Positions 17,388 to 25,423 of a stretch of 32,207 nucleotides of DNA are shown piece by piece. Source of the DNA: an uncultured Pirellulaceae bacterium (GTDB taxonomy: Bacteria > Planctomycetota > Planctomycetia > Pirellulales > Pirellulaceae); contig CALKNI010000162.1 in the NCBI GenBank assembly GCA_938091115.1, forward strand, positions 1-32,207. The letters are read 5' to 3'. Each line of letters starts with the position of its first letter. The first letter of the stretch is position 1. Under the pieces are notes generated by a model that was given only the letters and a program-made list of their open reading frames with translations, did not search any database and was not told the origin of the DNA. The position numbers and the translations under genes were made by a program.

Positions 17388-17812
17388 GCCCTAACCCCAC
17401 CGTCATTGTCTGGGGGCACTCCCCTCCGTGGTGCTCTGCGATTTCCCGCCAACTCAGCCAATTTCGGCTTTCATGGGTGCTCAATCACGAGTCACTGTGG
17501 GCCGAAGCATTAAAAATTGATGCCTCGACAGTTGTGATCGAGATACCGGATAAATCACTTGACTCCTTGGCTACCACCCTGGCCGAACTCGATAACAATG
17601 CCTTCCAAATCAAGACATTTACGGTCGGCAAACTACCTAACCCATTATGGGAACGAGAATTAAGAATGCTGGGCAATTGCGGTCATTTTGATTCCGCAGC
17701 TGACTTCCCTTCACTTGAAATTGCAATCCGACGTCACCACCAACACAGAATCCACAGTGAAACATCTGTCGAGCAAAATGTCTGGGCAAATCTGCCTTGG
17801 CCCACTCCCTAA
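17384..17812 (+). CDS. Unknown protein translationally coupled to the NtrC-like regulator
   Basis: I do not recognise this 142-residue protein. Its ATG overlaps the stop of the preceding gene (ATGA), so the two are almost certainly translated together. The alternation of short hydrophobic strands and helices (PTVIVWGHSPPWCSAISRQL, then STVVIEIPDKSLDSLATTLAEL, then QIKTFTVGK) recalls a degenerate receiver-like alpha/beta fold, but the phospho-acceptor Asp and Lys of true receivers are not evident. It has no signal peptide or membrane segment. A partner or sensor role for the regulator is an inference from coupling only. Confidence 0.75.
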   Translation: MSPNPTVIVWGHSPPWCSAISRQLSQFRLSWVLNHESLWAEALKIDASTVVIEIPDKSLDSLATTLAELDNNAFQIKTFTVGKLPNPLWERELRMLGNCGHFDSAADFPSLEIAIRRHHQHRIHSETSVEQNVWANLPWPTP

Positions 17813-17875
17813 AATCAATTGCGAACGTAGAATCGTTATTCACCTCTAACAACTTTATTATCTGAACAAATCAAC

Positions 17876-18955
17876 ATGACAGATCTCCCCCCCCTTGAGA
17901 CGCGAGCCCGCCAATTACTCGGCACAGTCAAAGACCCTGAAACCGGTCGAAATCTCGCAAAACAGATCCACTCGGTCACCGCAGATAACAATGAACTAAA
18001 AATCCAGGTCGGATTGACTACGTTTGCTGCCCCTTTAAAAGCAGACTTTGAAAATGAGATCACAACACTCCTCAATGAGAACTTAGCCAGTGAAGTTGAA
18101 GATATATCTGTTGAAATCACCGAACATATTCGTCCCGCCCAACCACTTGGCCAAGTGGGACTCACAGCCAAAGCCGTAATTGCTGTAGCTGCAGGAAAAG
18201 GCGGCGTCGGCAAGAGCACGGTAGCGACCAGCCTAGCGCTGGCTTTAAAAAATGCAGGCTGCAAAACTGGAATTCTCGACGCGGATGTTTACGGGCCTAG
18301 TGTCCCACAGCTCACTGGTGTTCGTGGCCAAGTCCAAAAAATAGACGAGAAGATCCAACCGCTTGACTTTAACGGCATTCCTCTGATGAGCATAGGATTC
18401 ATGCTTCCACCAGACCAAGCTGTTATTTGGCGAGGTCCCATGCTGCATTCGGCAATCAAGACTTTTGTTCAGGGAACGGCATGGGGCGACCTCGATTATC
18501 TCATTATTGACATGCCACCGGGAACCGGCGACATCGCCTTAAGCCTTTCTCAATTATTGCCGCTAACCGGAACCGTCATCGTCTGCACACCGCAAGAAGT
18601 TGCCTTGATCGACGCCATCAAAGCTGTGGGAATGTTCCGCAAAGTTAAAATCCCCGTCCTTGGCTTAATTGAAAACATGAGCAGTTTCATTTGCCCTGAC
18701 AATGGCAAGGAGTATGACATCTTCGGCAAGGGCGGTGCCCAAAAATACGCAACGGAAGACAACATCGAGTTCCTCGGTGATATTCCGATCAATATCCAAT
18801 TACGCGAACGCGGTGATGCGGGTGAGATGGCGGCCAACTTCGAGGACGACGAGGTAGCCCCACACTTAGTGAAGATCGCCCACAATCTCGTTAAAACGCT
18901 GGCAAAAAATGCCGCCGAAACCCCCGTGCAGGCACAACTTCCTGTGCTTGGCTAA
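17876..18955 (+). CDS. mrp: Mrp/NBP35-family iron-sulfur cluster carrier ATPase
   Basis: The 359-residue protein has an N-terminal MIP18/DUF59-like domain (about 5-85) followed by the Mrp P-loop NTPase. The deviant Walker A GKGGVGKS is at 108-115, and DADVYGPSVPQL, WRGPML and IIDMPPGTGD are all family signatures. Members carry and transfer Fe-S clusters in the cytosol. The cluster-site region reads FICPDNGKEYDIFG, so C273 is present but the second cysteine of the usual CxxC is Asn 276. The ATG has only a weak ribosome site. It follows the coupled regulator pair by about 60 bases and is ended by the terminator at 18998-19022. Confidence 0.94.
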   Translation: MTDLPPLETRARQLLGTVKDPETGRNLAKQIHSVTADNNELKIQVGLTTFAAPLKADFENEITTLLNENLASEVEDISVEITEHIRPAQPLGQVGLTAKAVIAVAAGKGGVGKSTVATSLALALKNAGCKTGILDADVYGPSVPQLTGVRGQVQKIDEKIQPLDFNGIPLMSIGFMLPPDQAVIWRGPMLHSAIKTFVQGTAWGDLDYLIIDMPPGTGDIALSLSQLLPLTGTVIVCTPQEVALIDAIKAVGMFRKVKIPVLGLIENMSSFICPDNGKEYDIFGKGGAQKYATEDNIEFLGDIPINIQLRERGDAGEMAANFEDDEVAPHLVKIAHNLVKTLAKNAAETPVQAQLPVLG

Positions 18956-18997
18956 ATGCAGTCACACAAATCCCGCCTACCATCAGCGCAAAACTTA

Positions 18998-19027
18998 GGG
19001 CCACTTTTAAATAAAGTGGCCCTTTCT
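18998..19027 (+). terminator. Terminator after mrp
   Basis: A perfect 10-base stem GGGCCACTTT (18998-19007) / AAAGTGGCCC (19013-19022) with a five-base loop is followed by TTTCT. It lies about 40 bases after the mrp stop and about 45 bases before the end of the convergent lysine-pentad gene, so it could serve both. Confidence 0.85.
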
Positions 19028-19067
19028 CGTTGTTTCAATGTGTCAGTTGCTTAACTCGAAAATCGAG

Positions 19068-19340
19068 TTACTTCTTCTTTGCAACTTTTTTCTTAGCAGC
19101 TTTTTTCTTAGCAGGCTTCTTCTTAGCAACCTTCTTCTTAGCTACTTTTTTCTTAGCTACTTTTTTCTTAGCTACTTTTTTCTTAGCAACCTTCTTCTTA
19201 GCTACTTTTTTCTTAGCAACCTTTTTCTTGGCTACTTTTTTCTTAGCTACTTTTTTCTTAGCTACTTTTTTCTTAGCTACTTTTTTCTTAGCTACTTTTT
19301 TCTTTGCAGGCTTCTTCTTTGCTGCTTTCTTTTTGGCCAC
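19068..19340 (-). CDS. Histone-H1-like protein made of 18 xAKKK pentads
   Basis: The whole 90-residue product is 18 pentads of the form xAKKK, so 54 residues are lysine. From the N-terminus the first residues are M, A, P, then V twelve times, then P, A, V. The GTG at 19338-19340 is chosen because GGAGGA (19347-19352 on the complement) lies six bases upstream; a TTG at 19385 would add 15 unrelated residues. AKKK/PAKKK arrays occur as DNA-binding tails on histone H1, Hc1-like and HU-like proteins, so nucleoid binding is the likely role, but here there is no globular domain. The gene is convergent with mrp and has a non-coding A/T-tract region upstream. Confidence 0.82.
   Translation of the reverse strand: MAKKKAAKKKPAKKKVAKKKVAKKKVAKKKVAKKKVAKKKVAKKKVAKKKVAKKKVAKKKVAKKKVAKKKVAKKKPAKKKAAKKKVAKKK
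19071..19340 (-). repeat. Tandem array of 18 fifteen-base units
   Basis: The array coincides with the lysine-pentad coding sequence. Units differ mainly in Lys codons (AAA or AAG) and in the first codon (GTA, GTT, CCT, GCT or GCA). Four consecutive identical units near the 5' half and runs of the same unit elsewhere suggest recent expansion by slippage. Confidence 0.95.
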
Positions 19341-20401
19341 AGGACGTCCTCCGTTAATAGACCGTGGCGAGTCGCCCCCTAGCAAACATATGCCAGTCTT
19401 AAAGCAAACTCACCATTCGAAATTAAACCACTTCTAGAAATGGATCGAATGTCAGCTCGTTTCCAACCTTCGATGGTCAGAGTTCAATTTCAAATTTCAT
19501 ATTCGAAAAAACAATCTGCTTCCGTCGAAAACAAAATCTGAACTCAAGTTGACGAGCGTCTTTGATTCGTAAGTTTTAAAAAACAAAAAAAACTTTTCAA
19601 TATTGTTTTTGAAGTTTTCGGATTTTTTTTCCTCAACATTGAACCTGTTTTTTTCAATTAATCTAATCGACGTTAAAAAACGAACCCGAAGAGTTCGTTC
19701 CAAAACCAATAACTTCCACTTTCAACTGCAACAAGCCGTTAAAGTCAATTTCGAATTTCACTTAAAGTAATAAATGACCAATAAAAGAAACTTTGATCGA
19801 GACAGTGTTTCTCAACATGAGACAAACTACCTAGTCGACCAAAAAAACCATTGCATTGAGAGAGTTTGAAAAAAGGGATTTGGACAAAAAACACTTGGAA
19901 AAACAGAAAAAACAAAACACAACACCTTACGAATTAGTTTTCCTTCGACAGAAAACTCTTTGCACATGAATTTAAACTGAAACATCCAAGGCATCGATTC
20001 CTTCACAAACATTCCAGCAAAAACTAACGTAAACACGCACTGTTAGATTTTGATCTAAACAATTCACGCAAAATCGCCACACTTCAGTCCACAAAGCCGA
20101 CGTCATTCGTAAGATTAAAAACACTGCGAAAAAAAAAATCAAAAAAAGTGTTTTTTTTTCTTAGTTTTGCTCCTTTAAGTCGATTTCGGAGTCGCTATCC
20201 ACAATTTTTTGCAAACTGACTGAACTTCCCGCAAAGCAAAATTCACCTGCTATGCTCGACCTTGAAATTAAAACTGCGATTAATCTTGGCGTTAGACCCG
20301 ATGCGGCTTCTAAGAACACAAGCAGTTCGAATCACCCGAACGAGACTGGTGAGGGACGCGGCGAAACCACTTGGCAGCCACTGGATTAGCTGAAGTTGCA
20401 A
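19341..20401. other. Long non-coding region rich in A- and T-tracts
   Basis: About 1 kb between the lysine-pentad gene and the site-2 protease gene holds no ORF with coding character. It is visibly richer in A and T than its surroundings, with many runs of five or more A or T, often spaced irregularly (for example 19577-19591, 19622-19628, 20130-20160). A 9-base inverted repeat AAAAACACT (20117-20125) / AGTGTTTTT (20147-20155) encloses an A-run and is followed by more T. A shorter hairpin, ACGAAC/GTTCGT, lies near 19680-19700. No tRNA, RNase P, tmRNA or SRP RNA signature was found. Promoters for the pentad gene should lie at its left end. Confidence 0.6.
20117..20160 (+). terminator. Possible terminator-like hairpin with T-run
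   Basis: The arms AAAAACACT and AGTGTTTTT pair over nine bases around a 21-base A-rich loop, and nine T in total follow the G. The stem is A/T-rich and the loop is long, so it is a weak candidate and could simply reflect the A-tract composition. Confidence 0.25.
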
Positions 20402-21211
20402 CTACCAACGTGGGCCGTTGTACTGCTGGAGCATTTGATAATTGGTCCACGCCATAAACCCAAAAAAGAAGGCAAGAAACCGGTCCCCTGCCATAAAGCT
20501 GAATACTGCAATTAAAATCGCACAGCCAAGCGATAAAATGATACTGTTTCGAATTCCATTGTAAGCATCGATCTTCACCATGAACTGCCGAGCGATCTGC
20601 CCTCCATCGAGCGGGTATATCGGTGCAAGATTGAGTAGGTTCAAAAACAAGTTCAACATGATTCCGCCGTAACAGATCATGAATACGATCCCTCTTCCAG
20701 CATACTTGGACTCTTCGGAAAAGACGGGAATGAATAACGGCGGAAAACCTTCGTACCAGAGCAAAACTCCGCCTCCTAGCAAATACACCAAACCATAAAA
20801 AACCACTGCGAGCGCAAGCCCAAATGCTGGCCCGGCCACAGAGACGATAATTTGCTGGTTCGGATTTAATGCCCTATTCGACTGGCTACCCCACGCGCGT
20901 GAGGACTCAGGAATTGCCAATCCACCCATCCAATAAAGAACGATCCGAGAAGGAATACCAAAATATCGAAACGCAACGGCATGCCCAAGTTCGTGAATCA
21001 GAATGGAGACGAAAAAGATACCCGTTACCACCAAAAGCCCAACCCCTTGATTGACCTCTCTGGTGATTAAGCCTCTTCCCAGTAATAACGGCATGATGAA
21101 AAACGCGGGATGAACCCGAACGGGAAAACCGAAACAGGAAAAATTAAGATCATAACTAGTTCGCCCAGGCTCACTTAGAAACACCGCGACCTCCTTCTGA
21201 CTCAATGCCAT
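20402..21211 (-). CDS. Site-2 protease family (M50) intramembrane metalloprotease
   Basis: The zinc-binding HELGH is at 73-77 within a membrane helix (VTGIFFVSILIHELGHAVAFRYFG), and the third ligand D202 is in LNLAPIYPLDGGQI. About six membrane helices are predicted, with the conserved VSVAGPAFGL loop at 123-132. It resembles the compact SpoIVFB/YdiL-like M50 proteins (269 residues) without PDZ or CBS domains. Such enzymes cut membrane-bound regulators or signal-peptide remnants; the target here is unknown. The ATG at 21209-21211 is preferred, with GGTGG nine bases upstream; an adjacent TTG is possible. It lies downstream of lpxB on the same strand, after about 180 bases with an inverted repeat. 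Confidence 0.92.
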   Translation of the reverse strand: MALSQKEVAVFLSEPGRTSYDLNFSCFGFPVRVHPAFFIMPLLLGRGLITREVNQGVGLLVVTGIFFVSILIHELGHAVAFRYFGIPSRIVLYWMGGLAIPESSRAWGSQSNRALNPNQQIIVSVAGPAFGLALAVVFYGLVYLLGGGVLLWYEGFPPLFIPVFSEESKYAGRGIVFMICYGGIMLNLFLNLLNLAPIYPLDGGQIARQFMVKIDAYNGIRNSIILSLGCAILIAVFSFMAGDRFLAFFFGFMAWTNYQMLQQYNGPRW

Positions 21212-21297
21212 CAATTAAACCACCCCAAAGGAGCCCACGGTTGTGCAAACCGAGTGTCCGCAAATATCAATCAAATTCCCCAATAGTCTAACCAATA

Positions 21298-21343
21298 ATA
21301 GAGATTCTCCAACGGTCACTCAGGGTGGAACTCGAATCTCTAT
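21298..21343. repeat. Inverted repeat between lpxB and the site-2 protease gene
   Basis: The 10-base arms ATAGAGATTC (21298-21307) and GAATCTCTAT (21334-21343) are perfect, with a 26-base interior containing a further TCCA/TGGA pair. It follows the lpxB stop by about 50 bases in the direction of transcription. There is no T-tract, so it could be a Rho-type 3' end structure or a processing hairpin rather than an intrinsic terminator. Confidence 0.45.
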
Positions 21344-21393
21344 GGACGCAAATGTTCTGGATCTGAATTTCAAGCCTTGGACGCCTCAGACCA

Positions 21394-22638
21394 TTAAGCA
21401 GCCTTCTCGGCATCTGATAAACCTTGGAGAGACGGCACTTCATCACTCGAACGCTGACTAGATAGTTCCCTTAACAAATAATCGGCGGCCCTGGCAGTTG
21501 CCCCTGGCTGAGCGTAGCGATTTGCCAAGTGATTTAATTGGGCGACGTTTTCAGAATACAAACGAACGTCTTTCAGCCACCCTAGAACTCGCCGAGCGAC
21601 CTTTTGAGATGGATCGCCAGCAGTCAAATATTCTGGCATTACACATGATTCTGCCTTGGGATCATCAGGGTCGTAAGGCCGAAAGTTACGGCGACGTATC
21701 TCTTTTGTCGCAATCAAATTAACCAGAGTAATGAACTTAATCCTCAACAAAAAAGCCTGGGCGACCATTACCCAACGCCGGACTTTAAAAACAATGACAG
21801 TGGGCTTGCGATGATACAGCAACTCTAATGAGACAGAACCACTACAGGCAACACAGGCGAAGGCCGCCCGCATCAACTCCGGAGTCTTCCCAACATAAGC
21901 TTCCACTGCAACGCTTGACTGGGAAATTAACTCAGACGATTCCTGCCGTTGCGATTCATTGTAAAACGCGATGGCAAAACGGCACGTCTCGTCTTCTTGC
22001 AAAACGGCTTTGGCCGTATCCAACAAAACTGGCAATACACTTCTGACTTCTTGATTTCGACTTCCCGGTAACAAAGTGATCAGCCTTTTATCACCCTTCA
22101 CCAACTCCTCAGAAAAAGCGCTGTCGTATTCTTGATGTACTAGTTGGTCAAAATAAGGATGCCCGACATAAGTCGCATGACAATTCCGCTGCTCAAACCA
22201 CGTCGCTTCAAAGGGAAGTTTACAGAGAACATGATCTACCAGCTTTTGAATTTTCCGAATCCGCCACGGAGCCCAGGCCCAAACTTGAGGAACCCCGTAA
22301 AAGAAAACAGGGATTCCGTTTTTTTTAGCTTTTCTGGCAATCCACCAGTTGAACCCTGCATAGTCGATTAAGACAACTGCATCGACTTGATGGGTTTCAA
22401 GATAACGATCCGCCTCTGCGATCAAACGAAAAAACAACCGGATGTTTTTTAGCACCGAAGCCAAAAACATAACTGCCAATGAAGTCAGATCAAAATGCAG
22501 ATCACAACCGGCAGCTTGCATTTTGGGGCCACCCAAGCCAACGCACTCAATCGCCGAATCACGAGACTTCAAACGACGAATAAGATTCGCTCCATGCAAA
22601 TCGCCGCTCGGTTCCCCGACTGAAAAAAAAATCCGCAT
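21394..22638 (-). CDS. lpxB: Lipid-A-disaccharide synthase
   Basis: This GT19 glycosyltransferase joins UDP-diacylglucosamine and lipid X in lipid A synthesis at the inner membrane. The opening RIFFSVGEPSGDLHGANLI, then GLGGPKMQAAG, DYAGFNWWIARKAKK, YGVPQVWAWAPWRIRKI, YVGHPYFD, LLPGSRNQEVRS and CSGSVSLELLYHRKPTVIVFK follow the family order. The 414-residue length is slightly longer than usual because of a polar C-terminal tail. The ATG at 22636-22638 is chosen because AAGGA lies eight bases upstream and the MRIFFSVGEPSGD start is conserved; an upstream ATG at 22719 would add 27 residues. Its presence implies an outer membrane with lipid A. Confidence 0.96.
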   Translation of the reverse strand: MRIFFSVGEPSGDLHGANLIRRLKSRDSAIECVGLGGPKMQAAGCDLHFDLTSLAVMFLASVLKNIRLFFRLIAEADRYLETHQVDAVVLIDYAGFNWWIARKAKKNGIPVFFYGVPQVWAWAPWRIRKIQKLVDHVLCKLPFEATWFEQRNCHATYVGHPYFDQLVHQEYDSAFSEELVKGDKRLITLLPGSRNQEVRSVLPVLLDTAKAVLQEDETCRFAIAFYNESQRQESSELISQSSVAVEAYVGKTPELMRAAFACVACSGSVSLELLYHRKPTVIVFKVRRWVMVAQAFLLRIKFITLVNLIATKEIRRRNFRPYDPDDPKAESCVMPEYLTAGDPSQKVARRVLGWLKDVRLYSENVAQLNHLANRYAQPGATARAADYLLRELSSQRSSDEVPSLQGLSDAEKAA

Positions 22639-22751
22639 TGGTCCGTCCTTGGCCAGTTTCTGAATATCAGAAATTATGCCAAAGCCACGCCAACGCGGAA
22701 AGATCAGTAAAAATCGCAATTTACCGCTTTTGTTTAGCCGTCTAGGTCAAA

Positions 22752-22904
22752 CTAGAACACAATCCAGTAAACGATCGCCAGCAATGCCAGCAAACCAGCA
22801 AACCAAATCAAAGCACTGCCAATTCCATAAGCATGCAAATCTTCTGGCCGTGGATTCTTTACCGGATCGTAGTCCTTCTCGACTGGTGCGTCTGAAAACG
22901 ACAT
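22752..22904 (-). CDS. Small single-pass membrane protein
   Basis: The 50-residue product has a polar N-terminal half (SFSDAPVEKDYDPVKNPRPEDLHAYG) and one C-terminal membrane helix (about 29-50, SALIWFAGLLALLAIVYWIVF). GGGAG lies seven bases before the ATG at 22902-22904, which supports a real gene. A longer frame reaching 22988 lacks support. It lies between the CCxxC protein and lpxB, both on the same strand. I do not recognise a family and give no function. Confidence 0.7.
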   Translation of the reverse strand: MSFSDAPVEKDYDPVKNPRPEDLHAYGIGSALIWFAGLLALLAIVYWIVF

Positions 22905-23007
22905 AAGTAACTCCCTTTGTTTGCTTTCGAGCTTAAAAAAAAACACGGTCCATCGCACTTTTAATTTCGTCTGAGAAATCACATTCAAAGGGATTAATCA
23001 GTCGTTT

Positions 23008-23859
23008 TTAGTTAGAAAACGCTTTGTCGAACCGCTTCTTTCCGAATACCAATTCGATTTTTGCCTCTTCCGTGGCGGCACCTTCAACTTTTGCCTTACA
23101 TTTATCACAACACAATTTCACTGTCAGACCGCCAACGACCACTGCTTGATCTTCATCAACATCGCCACCTGAAATAGGACAGCCAATTTGATGGTACTGC
23201 CCGGATGCAACAAGTTGGTGATTTGCCAGCGTTTCGAATTTTTCGGGCGCGCCTGAATACTTTTTTACACATCGATCACAGCAGAAATAAACCTTTCCGT
23301 CTTTGTGATCAACGGACTTCGACTCAACCACTTTTCGCTTTTTCATTAACAAGCAATTGATGGACTCCAAATTTACTTTGGCTTTTTTCTTTTCAAAACC
23401 CTTCGCGAATGCAGACTTCGAGAAAACCAAATCTGCCTTTGCCTCAAGTCCTTCTGCACCGTTAACTTTCCCTAGGCAATTTCCGCAACAAAAGGCAACC
23501 TTAGCACCACCTATTTCGGCAACCTTGGAAGCATCAACGGCACCACCACTGATCGGGCATCCCTTTTGGGTGAATTGACCAGTCACGACCAACTGGTGAT
23601 TCGCCTTCGTTGTGTACTTTGCTTTGTTCTTCAACTTCATGTCAGCCTTAAATGCCTTCACGCAATTGCTGCAGCAAAAGTAAACTTTGCCGCCTTGATA
23701 GTCGACAGATGCACTCGCCTTTGCAGACTTCTTACCGTTGATAATACACTTCACGCCTGTCAAATCTTGAGCGTTTGCAACGGAAGATGCGACCAAGACA
23801 ACGGCCAACGCCAACAACCCACCGCACGAGATCCGAATAGCTTTCAAATTGAGCTTCAC
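23008..23859 (-). CDS. Secreted protein with four CCxxC metal-binding modules
   Basis: A signal peptide (residues 1-30, GGLLALAVVLVASSVANA, then Gln) is followed by two tandem copies of a region of about 130 residues. Each copy has two modules, each with a leading Cys and a later CCxxC. The leads are C38, C101, C169 and C227, and the CCxxC motifs are at 62-66, 124-128, 193-197 and 250-254. The second and fourth modules share GCPISGG. The layout resembles TRASH/YHS-type heavy-metal domains, so binding of zinc, copper or a similar metal in the periplasm is inferred. The GTG at 23857-23859 is chosen because GGAG lies eight bases upstream; a start at 23925 would put 22 residues before the signal. 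Confidence 0.85.
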   Translation of the reverse strand: MKLNLKAIRISCGGLLALAVVLVASSVANAQDLTGVKCIINGKKSAKASASVDYQGGKVYFCCSNCVKAFKADMKLKNKAKYTTKANHQLVVTGQFTQKGCPISGGAVDASKVAEIGGAKVAFCCGNCLGKVNGAEGLEAKADLVFSKSAFAKGFEKKKAKVNLESINCLLMKKRKVVESKSVDHKDGKVYFCCDRCVKKYSGAPEKFETLANHQLVASGQYHQIGCPISGGDVDEDQAVVVGGLTVKLCCDKCKAKVEGAATEEAKIELVFGKKRFDKAFSN

Positions 23860-24027
23860 CTGTTTTTCTCCAACAAAACCAATACACAGTAATTTATCGG
23901 TGAGTCTATCGGTCGATGTCAGCAAAATCCAGACTCAACGGTCGTGAGAATTATTCAACTTATCACAGACTGTTACCCAGTTCACACTTTTGAGGGGATC
24001 GTGATAAAACCCGTTGAAAAATGAACG

Positions 24028-25410
24028 TTATCGCGAACCTGCGCTCAATTTCCGAGGCTCCCTCAGCGTGAATGTCATCAGCCAGCCCGTAAACACACAC
24101 GCGGTTACGATCGCAAAAATCAGCTCAAAACCAACCGAGTCTATTAGGGCACCGACTAGCGGGCTCAACAGAATCGGCGGAGCGGCAATCGCAAAAGCCA
24201 ACGTACTTAAATAGCAAGGATGCTCGTCACGGCTCACGATCTCCAACGTGTAATTATTTAGAAACCGCATCGCCACTGGCGTCAGCCCCAATAAACCAAA
24301 GACTACCGTGAACCATGCTGGTTGCAACGCCGCCCCCCAAGAAATGGCCAACGCCAAAATAGGGGCGAAACACAACACCACCATTATTAACTGAAGCACC
24401 AACCGGTTACCGTAGCGATCTGCCAACCAGCCCGTTGGGATACTGAACAGAGCTGCGCCAATATTCTGGGCCAACACCCATGGAATCAGTGCGCTCAAAC
24501 CGAGGTCAAGCCGGTCTCGCCCCAATCTTTGATAATGGGGGAATAGAGTCAGATACATTCCAAATAACGCCGCAATCACCGCAAGCCTTCGAAAATTTCG
24601 ATCGGTCTTAAAGGTCTCAAAAGCTGCCAGTAACAGGTCTTTACCGCCGCGCCGCTGTATTTGATTTTCATCTGGAGCTTCCTTGAGAAATAAACTTACA
24701 ACAGCAGCCCCCAAAAAAGTCATTCCAGTAAAGAAGAAGATCATCTCAAAGTTTGCGCGGGGACCATTAGCACCAGCCCCATCGATTAACCAACGATTTA
24801 AAAAATACCAACCGCAACCAACTGCGATCGTCGCTCCAATCACCGTCCCAAACAAAGACAGTCGCCCGCGACGATCAATCCGTATCAATTTTCCAGAAAT
24901 CGTATTCAAGATCATCATATTGATCCCCGTTGCGGTAAAAAACACGGCGTAGACTAAGAGAAAAGCCACGGGAAGCCACCAACTCTTCGCACCCTCCGTA
25001 ATCGCCCAGATGGCTGCAAGCAATAAAAAGCAAACTCCCATGGTGAAAGTCGTGTTAAACAAACCAAACTTTTTTAATCTCGCTCCGCGAACGCGATCAG
25101 ATGCCAACATCGGGGGGAGGCTTTGTCCAAGCCGGTTTAGCATCGGCAGACAGCCCCTCAACCAACCGGCACCTCCGATGACATCCAGAACCGCAGGCAT
25201 AATGATGCTCTCGGTTTTAAAGATCCAACCCGTTCTCATGAAAACCATATAGAGAACTGCCAGACGGAAGTTGTGCGCATGATGTGGTGGCTCACTCACC
25301 GCGAGGGTGTTATTGCAAGTCTCCAGTTGTCCAGCTCCACGATGAGTTTGGGGCAGGGGAGAACGCAGGGCACGAGTTTCAAAATGATCATCAGGCAGTT
25401 CAGAGGACAT
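24028..25410 (-). CDS. MFS-type membrane transporter
   Basis: The 460-residue protein has a polar N-terminus of about 45 residues and then roughly 12 membrane helices. The loop GWLADRYGNRLVLQ in the second half matches the MFS motif between helices 8 and 9, and the first-half loop around SDRVRGARLKKFG corresponds to the equivalent between helices 2 and 3. The substrate cannot be told. Its start lies 13 bases after the stop of the CYTH gene, so the two form an operon. The ATG has no clear ribosome site. Confidence 0.85.
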   Translation of the reverse strand: MSSELPDDHFETRALRSPLPQTHRGAGQLETCNNTLAVSEPPHHAHNFRLAVLYMVFMRTGWIFKTESIIMPAVLDVIGGAGWLRGCLPMLNRLGQSLPPMLASDRVRGARLKKFGLFNTTFTMGVCFLLLAAIWAITEGAKSWWLPVAFLLVYAVFFTATGINMMILNTISGKLIRIDRRGRLSLFGTVIGATIAVGCGWYFLNRWLIDGAGANGPRANFEMIFFFTGMTFLGAAVVSLFLKEAPDENQIQRRGGKDLLLAAFETFKTDRNFRRLAVIAALFGMYLTLFPHYQRLGRDRLDLGLSALIPWVLAQNIGAALFSIPTGWLADRYGNRLVLQLIMVVLCFAPILALAISWGAALQPAWFTVVFGLLGLTPVAMRFLNNYTLEIVSRDEHPCYLSTLAFAIAAPPILLSPLVGALIDSVGFELIFAIVTACVFTGWLMTFTLREPRKLSAGSR

Positions 25411-25423
25411 GCAGCAAGTCTAG

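Noticed and set aside
19071-19340. CRISPR-like tandem repeats
   Set aside because: The units are contiguous without spacers and keep an open frame with a codon-size period, so this is a coding repeat.
19827-20036. Minus-strand Phe-rich frame in the A/T-tract region
   Set aside because: The composition reflects T-runs, and there is no ribosome site or recognisable pattern.
20318-20340. T-loop-like TTCGAATC suggesting a tRNA
   Set aside because: The flanking five bases do not pair, and no acceptor, D or anticodon arms can be formed around it.
21243-21461. 72-codon plus-strand frame downstream of lpxB
   Set aside because: It runs through an inverted repeat and the lpxB 3' end, and the product has no coding character.
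23960-24007. TTATCAC/GTGATAA inverted repeat near the MFS gene end
   Set aside because: The arms are only seven bases and are separated by 34 bases, so chance is a likely explanation.
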